From Pseudomonas paralcaligenes (GTDB lineage: Bacteria; Pseudomonadota; Gammaproteobacteria; Pseudomonadales; Pseudomonadaceae), in contig NZ_BPFX01000022.1 of assembly GCF_019655855.1 (NCBI RefSeq), positions 99,201 through 163,200 on the forward strand: 64,000 nt of DNA, in the 5' to 3' direction. Under the pieces are notes generated by a model, which worked only from the letters and a program-made list of their open reading frames with translations, ran no database searches and was not told the origin of the DNA. The first letter of the stretch is position 1; every line of letters begins with the position of its first letter. Below are positions 1-6,949 of this stretch, in pieces. The position numbers and the translations under genes were made by a program.

Positions 1-251
1 TAAACAGCATCTCCTTTGAACCCACTACCCAAATCCAAAGACTTAACCATCCCGTAATATTTATATAAATCCTTGGACAAATACTCAGCCGGCTGATATT
101 CAGACTTACCACCTGTAATGGCGCCCCACAACTTCATCACATTGCTTTCGACACACGAGAGCTTTACTCCATTACGAGTAGCATATTCGCTGTCGACCTG
201 TGTAGGACTGTTACCGGTTCCATCCAAACAAACAACAATATATTTACCCAT
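1..251 (-). CDS. DUF2235 domain protein, N-terminal part (cut by window edge)
   Basis: The reverse strand reads MGKYIVVCLDGTGN and continues open to the window edge, about 83 residues. The motif CLDGTGN near residue 10 is the hallmark start of DUF2235, an alpha/beta-hydrolase-like domain found in type VI secretion phospholipase effectors (Tle1 type) and in other predicted hydrolases. The ATG at 249-251 has AAGGAG about nine bases upstream, which decides the start. The GxSxG nucleophile lies outside the window, so activity cannot be judged. Base composition is clearly more AT-rich than the housekeeping genes, and the neighbours are lipoprotein genes, a context that fits an effector with immunity partners; that role is inference. 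Confidence 0.72.
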   Translation of the reverse strand, partial: MGKYIVVCLDGTGNSPTQVDSEYATRNGVKLSCVESNVMKLWGAITGGKSEYQPAEYLSKDLYKYYGMVKSLDLGSGFKGDAV

Positions 252-987
252 AGTTCATCACTCCTTTGCACAACAGGTTAGATTACCGAGCGCGGCTCAT
301 CCAATAACTAGGCCCGCATAATGATCACTTGGCAAAGCGCCTCGATCTCATACATATGGCGCTTTGGCCTCGCGTGTTGATGTGGATGGCGATGCCATCG
401 CGACCAGCTGCAGCAGCAGCTAATCGGCATCGACACCGGGCGGATTTGCTCACCGTCGCGGCGAGAAAGGCCCAGATGTACCATGTCGAAGGTCCTTTTC
501 GTGGCGGATGCGCTCCTGTGACACAGTGTAGAACCGGGTGGCTATCTTGCACGGCAAAACAAAGACTCCGGCACTTGACCAAGGACTCCAACTAGTCCTC
601 AGCTCGCGGCAATTTACCAAGCTGGCGTAAAGGAGGGATTAGCGCTCCTGCAGCAAAGGCGGACTCATAGATACGAGGGCGCTCGACTGCTCCATCGGAA
701 AAGATAAATTCAAGCAAATTTGCTTAATATCATTCCTTATAGAGCCTAAAGACACATCACTTGGGGAAAATTATAATCACATTTGCAAATGAATTAGCCC
801 CTTATCCAGTGTCCGCATGTGTGCAACCCCATGGAGCCCGCAAGCTACTTTTTGCCCAAGCCGATCAAGCACTGCAAACAACTCTCGTCCTTCCAAGTAT
901 GGAAAAGGACGCACCAGGCGGACTTAAGACTATTGAACATTCACCAATTCTGTCTGGATAAAAATGCAGACAGCCGGCGCGCCTTAT
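252..987. other. Gene-free stretch, about 735 bp
   Basis: No open frame here has both a plausible start site and recognisable protein content. The composition is lower in GC than most of the window. The segment near 330-560 is richer in GC and could be a remnant of something coding, but translations in all frames gave no family I recognise. It separates the DUF2235 gene from the lipoprotein at 988-1683, both read leftward. Confidence 0.5.
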
Positions 988-1683
988 CTAGCTACTTGGA
1001 CATGAATGATAACCATCCGCCACATGTTCGATAAGCAATCTCGCAGAATCATCAATAGCGGACGCCATCAATCGCTCAAACTCTGGAAGGCCTATCTTCG
1101 AGTAATTCATGGTCTCGACCGCCTGACCAGTTACCGAAATACGCATCGCTTCCCCACCACAAAAGCTGACGTCAGCCGTTACAGCCATAGAGGCAAGCAC
1201 ATCTGCATCCATTGCGAACAAGGCCAAGGGCATTAGCATTCCTGTATTGTGAGCCGTAGAGTCATCTGTTCCAATCACTATTGAAACATCAATTAACTCC
1301 AGCCTTGTCGGCGACACCAGCCCGTCATCTTTGTCACCAATACGGACAGAGGGGAATAGCGAAGCCGTGTAAGAAGCAAGCGACGTTGCAAGCGGCGCGC
1401 CAACAAATACATCGACATCTATTGACTTCCACTTCTCTCCAACCGGAACCGTTCGAATAACCTTCTGCTGGATTCCCTGACTGACTATCAATTGTGCCGA
1501 GTCATGGGTAACCGGGGTAACCATTAGCTGCTGACCTTTCGGCTTTGGAGAAATCGGTACAGCGGAACATGCCGAGATCAGAAGAAGGGCAACACAAATC
1601 ATCGACATACTCACTCGCGATCTAAGGCGCCATGCCCTGCCACTCCAGAATCCGGCCGTACCCTTACCAACCTCACTAATCAT
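988..1683 (-). CDS. Predicted lipoprotein of unknown function
   Basis: A 231-residue protein. A hydrophobic segment, MICVALLLISACS, ends in the lipobox ISAC, so it should be cleaved and lipidated; the residue after Cys is Ser, which favours the outer membrane. The chosen start has GGAGG eight bases upstream and gives an unusually long charged N-region; an internal Met just before the hydrophobic stretch is possible but has a poor ribosome site. The mature part has no family I recognise. It lies downstream, in the reading direction, of the lipoprotein pair at 2011-2917 but beyond their terminator. An immunity role next to the DUF2235 gene is possible, not shown. Confidence 0.7.
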   Translation of the reverse strand: MISEVGKGTAGFWSGRAWRLRSRVSMSMICVALLLISACSAVPISPKPKGQQLMVTPVTHDSAQLIVSQGIQQKVIRTVPVGEKWKSIDVDVFVGAPLATSLASYTASLFPSVRIGDKDDGLVSPTRLELIDVSIVIGTDDSTAHNTGMLMPLALFAMDADVLASMAVTADVSFCGGEAMRISVTGQAVETMNYSKIGLPEFERLMASAIDDSARLLIEHVADGYHSCPSS

Positions 1684-1973
1684 GAATCACGCCTCCTTCC
1701 CGAAATTACCAAAGCGCAAGCACCAGAGCCCACGTTGAGCAAGGGCTCTTCTAGTAAGTGAAGAGCGACAATCTCATTCCCGCCAGCACCCGAAGGAATA
1801 GAAGCAACGAAGCACTCTCAGCTCATCGAAGCTAAGTAGCCATCAGGCTCAAGAGTTAATTGCTCTACCTCGCATTCCAGCGATGGCTTCTGCTGTTCCC
1901 AGAGAGCCAACCGCACCGTTCTGACTAGCGTTTTTCTTCCCATCATCAAGGCTTCTGAGCAGGCGGAATGGGT

Positions 1974-2000
1974 AAAGAAAAGCCCGCCTAAGCGGGCCTT
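1974..2000 (-). terminator. Rho-independent terminator after the lipoprotein pair
   Basis: On the minus strand GCCCGC, loop TTAG, GCGGGC is followed by TTTTCTTT. It lies just after the intended stop of the pseudogene at 2011-2350 and would end that operon. The 291 bp from here to the next gene (1684-1973) hold no gene I can support. Confidence 0.75.
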
Positions 2001-2010
2001 TGTCAATTAC

Positions 2011-2350
2011 TTAGCTGTAGGATAGCTGGCTCTCTCCCTGGCTTTCCGCTCAGCCTTGATCTTCTCGGCCTGGGCAATCACCTCGTCAGCAGTCTTTTCC
2101 ATCCAGTGCAGCGATCATTCCGCCGTATGCGCCTTGAAAGCTCTGCTGACCACAAAACAGCCTTCATATCCACTTGGCTGAGGGCTACCAATTGAACTGC
2201 CTCCTGAAACCGCTGCTTCTTGGAGCCATCGAGGCCAGCAACGATTTTTGCGGCTGATACCTTCATGGCCTCTTCGCTGCTTCCGTCAAGCCTTGGCTCG
2301 CCGCATCCCAGCAGTGCTGCCAGCATCCCAGCGACTATCAGTGCTCACAT
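2011..2350 (-). pseudogene. Decayed small lipoprotein gene (probable DUF6694 family)
   Basis: The minus strand has a strong ribosome site (GGAGGAGGG) before ATG TGA GCA: codon 2 is a stop, probably a CGA to TGA change. The frame then continues as ALIVAGMLAALLGCGEP, a lipoprotein signal, and EEAMKVSAAKI, followed by VALSQVDMKAVL. The frame is lost near 2140-2155, shifts to FQGAYGGMIAALDGK, and shifts again at the A-run 2095-2098 into KTADEVIAQAEKIKAERKAR, which ends at TAA 2011-2013. The pieces together resemble the small lipoproteins I know as DUF6694. One nonsense and two frameshift lesions make it non-functional. It follows the lipoprotein gene 2369-2917 by 18 bp. Confidence 0.72.
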
Positions 2351-2368
2351 ATCCCTCCTCCCCGATGG

Positions 2369-2917
2369 TCATCTATCGGCGCTGTCGCACAGGGCCATGG
2401 ACTGCAAGCGCAGATTCTCATCCTGAATTCTCAGCACTCGCGCCATGCATTCGTCATAGGTTTGAGCAGGCGCACTCGTCGCAACAGCTGACGATGGGGC
2501 CGGCGGTATTGGCCTAATCCCGAGTGGGCTGTATGGCTGACCTCCCAGCGCCAGACAATTGAATGACTCCGGGTGCTTCAGAGCATATGCATCGCCATAA
2601 ATACGAGGCCTGACCCAAGCAAAGAACCCAATCACCTGCCTGTATTGGAGATCAGACACCACATCGACGCCACCCTGCCTTGCGCGATCAGCAAGCACCG
2701 CCTTGACTTTGGAGTACCCTCCATACCATTGGCTGTTCGAGACACCGCGCCCCATGTACTCAACCTCTATCCCGTCTGGCAGCGAAGTGTTCAGCAAACA
2801 AACATCCCGGTTATGGGCCGGTTTTGCCGCTGCCGCACCCTTCAATTTGTGAATGTTCGCTGTCGTGCTGCACCCCGTGATCAAGACCAACCCAGCGACT
2901 ACCAGCAGCTTTCGCAT
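2369..2917 (-). CDS. Predicted lipoprotein with C-terminal YD(D/E)C tail module
   Basis: A 182-residue protein starting MRKLLVVAGLVLITGCS, with lipobox ITGC (Cys16) and Ser at +2, so probably an outer-membrane lipoprotein. The start has AAGGGAGGGG upstream; a longer frame exists but lacks a signal. The middle (about 40-125) contains a region with YMGRGVSNSQWYGG that I cannot assign. After a Pro/Ala linker the last 30 residues read YDECMARVLRI and LRLQSMALCDSA, nearly the same as the end of the unrelated lipoprotein at 4089-4835. The two Cys of this tail could form a disulphide in the periplasm. It is the first gene of an operon with the pseudogene at 2011-2350. Confidence 0.78.
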   Translation of the reverse strand: MRKLLVVAGLVLITGCSTTANIHKLKGAAAAKPAHNRDVCLLNTSLPDGIEVEYMGRGVSNSQWYGGYSKVKAVLADRARQGGVDVVSDLQYRQVIGFFAWVRPRIYGDAYALKHPESFNCLALGGQPYSPLGIRPIPPAPSSAVATSAPAQTYDECMARVLRIQDENLRLQSMALCDSADR

Positions 2918-3136
2918 CCCCGCCCCTCCCTTGAAATGCCAGGAGGATAGCAAAAGGCCAATATCAACCCCAGCACCTCCAGGCAGCCCGGCCGCATCGC
3001 AACTGACGCGTCGTCTCGCTCCAGCCCTACCTTCTCTGACAGCTTGCGAATAGCCACAACCTAGCGCCGCACGGTTCAATACGGCATGCTCTTCAACCAA
3101 CGCCAGATGTCATACACCACAATTCAAGGACGAGGC

Positions 3137-3949
3137 ATGCGCTTCATTATCCTTCTGCTGATCACCATCCTTCTTACTGGCTGTGCGAGTCGCCCGGCTG
3201 GAAATTTTGGCTTTGGCGTAAAGCCGGAGGTTGGTCCTGTGCGTAATGCCGTTGCGGGCTATCTCAATACCTACCTTCATCACCCGGACTCATTGAGCTA
3301 CCTGTCCATCGCCAAGCCGGAGCCTGGATGCTTCAGACGTGGACCGGGCCTTCGAGATATATGTGGCTACAAGGTCTGCTTCGAATACAGGGTATTGACC
3401 CGGGACATGCGCGACATGGTCACCGAACGGCAGGCGCTTTGGATAACCAATGGGTTCGGAAACCTGTATCGCGAAGCGCAGGATTGTTCAGGGCTGATAT
3501 CGGACTGGAATGGGAAAAGCCCCGTAGAAACCGGAAACTTCTGTGCGCTTCAGCCACAAAACACAGAGTGCCTCAACGGCAGAAGCGAGCCTTATCCGGC
3601 AGACCTCAGAGCACCAGATAGTCCTTCTGGCCCTGCTACAATATCTTCGACAAAAGCATACAAATCAATGCGTCTTGATATCTGGCGCCCGGCAGCGGCG
3701 GAAGATATCAAAGCGCTTGCCGCAGCAGCGGATATACACCTGAAGGACGGCGCTTCGGCTCGCTATAAATCCGTGAAGGTTGGCCTCAACCCAGATGCTC
3801 CCAGCACGAAGGTCTATTGCGGAATGATCAACTCCAAGAACTCCTTCGGTGCCTACATAGGCTTCAGACGATTCTTCTTCGCCGAGGTCGGCTTCCTGGC
3901 CATTGAAGATGATTTCAATGGCGGCTTTCTCGACAAGAAATGCAAATAA
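3137..3949 (+). CDS. Predicted lipoprotein with two related Cys-rich halves
   Basis: A 270-residue protein. MRFIILLLITILLTGCAS is a clear lipoprotein signal with LTGC; Ala at +2 favours the outer membrane. AAGGA lies six bases before the chosen ATG. The N-terminal half has YLNTYLHHPDSLSYLSI followed by CGYKVCFEYR; the C-terminal half has LKDGASARYKSVKVG followed by VYCGMINSKNSFGAYIGF. Both look like versions of a common small periplasmic module (a 'DPDSA...CG.vNaKNsyGGY' pattern found in many hypothetical lipoproteins), so the protein may be an internal duplication. It is divergent from the lipoprotein at 2369-2917. Function unknown. Confidence 0.78.
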   Translation: MRFIILLLITILLTGCASRPAGNFGFGVKPEVGPVRNAVAGYLNTYLHHPDSLSYLSIAKPEPGCFRRGPGLRDICGYKVCFEYRVLTRDMRDMVTERQALWITNGFGNLYREAQDCSGLISDWNGKSPVETGNFCALQPQNTECLNGRSEPYPADLRAPDSPSGPATISSTKAYKSMRLDIWRPAAAEDIKALAAAADIHLKDGASARYKSVKVGLNPDAPSTKVYCGMINSKNSFGAYIGFRRFFFAEVGFLAIEDDFNGGFLDKKCK

Positions 3950-4088
3950 CAAAATGCCGAAATGGATCGATGCTGAGCTCACCTACCTCCCGTGAACCCC
4001 CGAGAAAGGTGCTCCAACTCAAGCGGGAAGGTATGATGGCCAGGCAACATCATAGGAACCGACCTCTGCCAGGATGCATGACCCCTTC

Positions 4089-4835
4089 ATGAAACTCCGG
4101 AACATTGCTGTAATCGCCACCCTGGCACTGCTCACAGGCTGCGCCTTCGGAATCAAGGTCGACTATCGGATGGCGTTGCCGTACGTCCAGCTGGAGCCAT
4201 CGACCGAGAAGCGTGTCATCGAGGTGGCAACCGTGGATCAGCGGCCCTATATCCTCAACGGTAATAAGCGGCCGCAGTTCGTAGGTGTATCGCGGGCGTT
4301 GTACTACAACCCTTACAACATCAATACGGCGAGCGGGCTCGGTCTGGTCACCGACCTGCAGAGCGCGATGATCACCGCGCTGGCCCGCGACCCTTCGGTG
4401 CAAGCGAGGGCAATCCAGAACAGGGATCGCGCCTCGGCTCCCGGCGCCCGCCTGCTGGTGCTGACCGTGCGCGAATGGAAGTCCGACGCCTACATGCGAG
4501 TGCGGTTCGACTACGACGTGACGGCGGAGGTCAAGGACGAGCAGGGCCTGGTGCTGGCGACCAAGACTGCAAAAGGTCGCGGCGCGATCACCCACTTCCT
4601 CAACGCCGGCGCCGATGTCCTCAATCAGGCGCTAGGGGACCATGAGATCGTCAAGGCACTGGGCAGCACACCAACCCCGCTCGTCGCTCCAGCACCAGCG
4701 CCGACAGCGCTGGCTCCGGCGACCGCATCCGCGAAGCCAGGTATCCAGTACGACGACTGCATCAGGCGCGTGCTCAGGATCTCCGACCAGCAGCTGCGCC
4801 TGTCGGCCATGAGCGCCTGCGACAGCGCGAAGTAG
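4089..4835 (+). CDS. Predicted lipoprotein with C-terminal YD(D/E)C tail module
   Basis: A 248-residue protein from MKLRNIAVIATLALLTGC, a lipoprotein signal with LTGC; an in-frame ATG 15 bases upstream is also possible. The body (about 20-185) is a predicted periplasmic domain with alternating strands (LLVLTVREWKSDAY, RVRFDYDVTAEV) that I do not recognise. A Pro/Ala-rich linker (about 200-218) joins it to a tail with YDDCIRRVLRI and LRLSAMSACDSA, matching the tail of the lipoprotein at 2369-2917. It ends 27 bp before a strong terminator. The GC content is higher than in the first kilobase of the window, so this gene may be long resident. Confidence 0.8.
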   Translation: MKLRNIAVIATLALLTGCAFGIKVDYRMALPYVQLEPSTEKRVIEVATVDQRPYILNGNKRPQFVGVSRALYYNPYNINTASGLGLVTDLQSAMITALARDPSVQARAIQNRDRASAPGARLLVLTVREWKSDAYMRVRFDYDVTAEVKDEQGLVLATKTAKGRGAITHFLNAGADVLNQALGDHEIVKALGSTPTPLVAPAPAPTALAPATASAKPGIQYDDCIRRVLRISDQQLRLSAMSACDSAK

Positions 4836-4861
4836 TCTCATCACTGTTCCGAGACGCGAAG

Positions 4862-4886
4862 AACCGGCCACCTGGCCGGTTTTTTC
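4862..4886 (+). terminator. Rho-independent terminator
   Basis: CCGGCCA, two-base loop, TGGCCGG followed by six T. It ends the lipoprotein gene 4089-4835 and faces the minus-strand terminator at 4923-4951. Confidence 0.85.
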
Positions 4887-4922
4887 GTTAATGACCTGGC
4901 GTGAAGGACGTTACGGACCGGC

Positions 4923-4951
4923 AAAAAAACGGGAGCCGCAAAGGGCTCCCG
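4923..4951 (-). terminator. Orphan Rho-independent terminator on the minus strand
   Basis: Read on the minus strand: CGGGAGCC, loop CTTTGC, GGCTCCCG, then seven T. It is a textbook intrinsic terminator, but no protein gene on the minus strand ends here; the nearest upstream minus-strand gene (5833-6117) is almost 900 bp away behind pcpS. It implies an untranslated transcript. Confidence 0.8.
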
Positions 4952-5070
4952 CACTCGATCAGTAGAGTAACGACGGCATCGCCTGTCGCGGCTACAACCT
5001 CACCAGCGCCCATTGGGGGCGCAGGTTGCAATCTGGCACAAAACAAGCGTTTGCTCCGTATCACTTCGTA
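4930..5070 (-). ncRNA. Candidate small RNA between a lipoprotein gene and pcpS
   Basis: The 295 bp between 4836 and 5131 hold no convincing protein gene but end, on the minus strand, in a perfect intrinsic terminator. About 130-150 nt upstream is TTTACA (near 5087-5092), a fair -35 box, although the matching -10 is weak. The predicted transcript contains a second hairpin-forming stretch, GCGCCCCCAATGGGCGC, near 5008-5024. I do not recognise the sequence as a named Pseudomonas sRNA. The 5' end is a guess. Confidence 0.4.
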
Positions 5071-5131
5071 GCAGCCTGCAAAGAAATGTAAACGGCTGGC
5101 CCGCTCCGGGCGGCCACGGCAGAATGCGGCC

Positions 5132-5836
5132 ATGACCGCCCATATCCCGCCCTTCTGCCAGTTGCTGGCCACCCCGCCTCTGTTCGCGTTGCCCGACACC
5201 CAGCTGGTGTGCGCCAGTTTCGACCCCGCGCGGCTGGTGGCGGACGACTTCCATCGCTGCGCCATCGAACCGGTGCGGGGCGTGGCCAAGCGCCAGGGCG
5301 AGTACCTGGCCGGCCGGCTGTGTGCCCGAGAGGCGCTGCGCCGGCTGTGCGGCCAGGTGCTGGTGCCGGGGCGCGACGAGGAAGGTGTGCCGATCTGGCC
5401 GGCCGGCGTGGTCGGTTCCATCACCCATGGCGCCGGGCAGGCCGCGGCCCTGGTCGCTTTCGGCAGGCACTGGCGCGGGCTGGGGCTGGACCTGGAGAAA
5501 CGCCTGAGCGCCGAGCGTGCAGCCAGGCTGGCGGGGGAAATCCTCACGCCTGCCGAGATGGAGCGCGCCGCCGGGCTGTCGCCCGAGGCCTTCGCCCGCC
5601 ATGTGACGCTGACTTTCTCGCTCAAGGAGAGCCTGTTCAAGGCCCTCTACCCGCTGGTGCTGCAGCGCTTCTATTTCCACGACGCCGAACTGCTCGAACT
5701 GAACGAGGACAGCCACGCCGAGCTGGGCCTGCTAATCGACCTGGGTGCCGAGTGGCGCCCAGGCACCCGGCTGAGCGGGCAGTACCGCGAGTACGGCGAC
5801 TACCTGCTCAGCGTCGTAGCCATTGCCCCGCGCTAG
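5132..5836 (+). CDS. pcpS: 4'-phosphopantetheinyl transferase (EntD/PcpS type)
   Basis: A 234-residue protein that moves the phosphopantetheine arm of CoA onto a serine of carrier proteins (acyl, peptidyl and aryl carriers). Seen: AKRQGEYLAGRLCAREAL near 50-70, the block VGSITHG near 93-99, GLGLDLEK near 116 with the metal-binding Asp, and FSLKESLFKALYP near 171-183, which carries the W/F-(S/C)-x-K-E-S/A-x-x-K motif of the family. Length fits the EntD-like group; pseudomonads usually have a single such enzyme serving both primary and secondary metabolism, hence the name PcpS. Its last four bases overlap the end of the convergent gene 5833-6117. Confidence 0.9.
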   Translation: MTAHIPPFCQLLATPPLFALPDTQLVCASFDPARLVADDFHRCAIEPVRGVAKRQGEYLAGRLCAREALRRLCGQVLVPGRDEEGVPIWPAGVVGSITHGAGQAAALVAFGRHWRGLGLDLEKRLSAERAARLAGEILTPAEMERAAGLSPEAFARHVTLTFSLKESLFKALYPLVLQRFYFHDAELLELNEDSHAELGLLIDLGAEWRPGTRLSGQYREYGDYLLSVVAIAPR

Positions 5837-6117
5837 ACAAACGCCTGCCTGCCGAAGCCCCGGGGCAGGCGCTGGCGGCCCGGCAGGCCGCTGAGGCGGG
5901 CCTCCCAGGAAGTGCGCCAGTCGCTGGCCGCCCGCGCGATCTTCTCCTGCCGCGACGCCCGCCGCGCGGCATTGCGCGCGCTGCGCCGGGCCTCGGTGAA
6001 GGCTTCGGTCTTGCGGCAGTTGCGGCACTTCACCTTGGCCAGTTCGGTCGTGGAAGGCAGCTTTTCTCCGTGGGAGCCACAGGCGAGGTGGCCGGAGACC
6101 TTGTAGTGCATCACCAT
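5833..6117 (-). CDS. Small conserved protein with a CxxC pair
   Basis: A 94-residue basic protein. It begins [20 protein letters not shown] and has [10 protein letters not shown] near residue 30; with Cys13 this could form a small metal site. The rest is rich in Arg and Ala and probably helical. GGAG lies nine bases before the ATG. It is convergent with pcpS and overlaps it by four bases. I know similar short proteins only as hypothetical proteins of Pseudomonas; no function is suggested. Confidence 0.65.
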   Translation of the reverse strand: MVMHYKVSGHLACGSHGEKLPSTTELAKVKCRNCRKTEAFTEARRSARNAARRASRQEKIARAASDWRTSWEARLSGLPGRQRLPRGFGRQAFV

Positions 6118-6227
6118 CGCGAATCTCCTGCAGGTGGGCGGCCCGCCCGTGTCGGCCAGGCCGATACCCCTCAGGGGTTCGGACTGCGCCGGCGGCGCTG
6201 CGGTTCAGGTCGCGTGACCCGCGGCCG

Positions 6228-6878
6228 TCAGTCGTCGCCGTAGTACTGCACGCCGATGCGGATGATGTCGCGCCCCTGCGCCTTGCGCTGGTGGTTGGTG
6301 TCGCGCAGCGAGTAGATGCAGCCGCAGTATTCCTGCTGGTAGAAGCGCTCGCGCTTGCTGATCTCGATCATCCGCGCCGAGCCACCGCCCTTGCGCCAGT
6401 TGTAGCCCCAGTAGGTGATGCCGGGATAGCGGGCGACCGAGCGCGCGCCGCTCGCGTTGATCTGCTGCATGTCCTTCCAGCGCGAGATGCCCAGCGAGCT
6501 GGAGATCACCGGGAAGCCGTGCTCGTGGGCGTACAGCGCGGTGCGCTCAAAGCGCATGTCGAAGCACATGGTGCAGCGGATGCCGCGCTCCGGCGCGTGC
6601 TCCATGCCCCTGGCCCGGGCGAACCAGTCGTCGGTGTCGTAATCCGCGTCGATGAAGGGCACGCCCTGCTGCTCGGCAAAGCGGATGTTCTCTTCCTTGC
6701 GCAGCAGGTACTCGCGGGTCGGATGGATGTTGGGGTTGTAGAAGAAGATGGTGTAGTCGATGCCGGAGGCGGCGATCGCCTCCATCACCTCGCCGGAACA
6801 GGGCGCGCAGCAGGAATGCAGCAGCAGCCTGTCGGCGCCGCCCGGCAGGGTCAGCCGGGGTCTCACGAACTCGGACAT
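6228..6878 (-). CDS. queH: Epoxyqueuosine reductase QueH (B12-independent)
   Basis: A 216-residue protein of the QueH (DUF208) family, which reduces epoxyqueuosine to queuosine in tRNA without cobalamin, using an iron-sulphur cluster. Seen: [14 protein letters not shown] near 19-32 (adjacent Cys pair and CxxC), [13 protein letters not shown] near 47, [14 protein letters not shown] near 101-114 and YCGCIYSL near 186. These Cys pairs are the known cluster and disulphide ligands. ATG at 6876-6878 is preceded by GGAG at eight bases; the ATG two codons earlier is too close. It follows metE on the same strand but beyond a terminator. Confidence 0.93.
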   Translation of the reverse strand: MSEFVRPRLTLPGGADRLLLHSCCAPCSGEVMEAIAASGIDYTIFFYNPNIHPTREYLLRKEENIRFAEQQGVPFIDADYDTDDWFARARGMEHAPERGIRCTMCFDMRFERTALYAHEHGFPVISSSLGISRWKDMQQINASGARSVARYPGITYWGYNWRKGGGSARMIEISKRERFYQQEYCGCIYSLRDTNHQRKAQGRDIIRIGVQYYGDD

Positions 6879-6898
6879 GGGCATTTCTCCAGCCATGG

Positions 6899-6930
6899 AA
6901 AAACGGAACGGAGCGCGAGGCTCCGTTCCG
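6899..6930 (-). terminator. Rho-independent terminator of metE
   Basis: On the minus strand CGGAACGGAGC and GCTCCGTTCCG form a long stem followed by five T. It lies 20 bp after the metE stop and just before the queH ribosome site, so queH would depend on read-through or its own promoter. Confidence 0.85.
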
Positions 6931-6949
6931 TCCGTGACACGCGCCCGGC

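Noticed and set aside
1818..2006. 62-residue open frame on the minus strand
   Set aside because: Its start lies in the terminator stem of the lipoprotein pseudogene; no ribosome site and no recognisable content.
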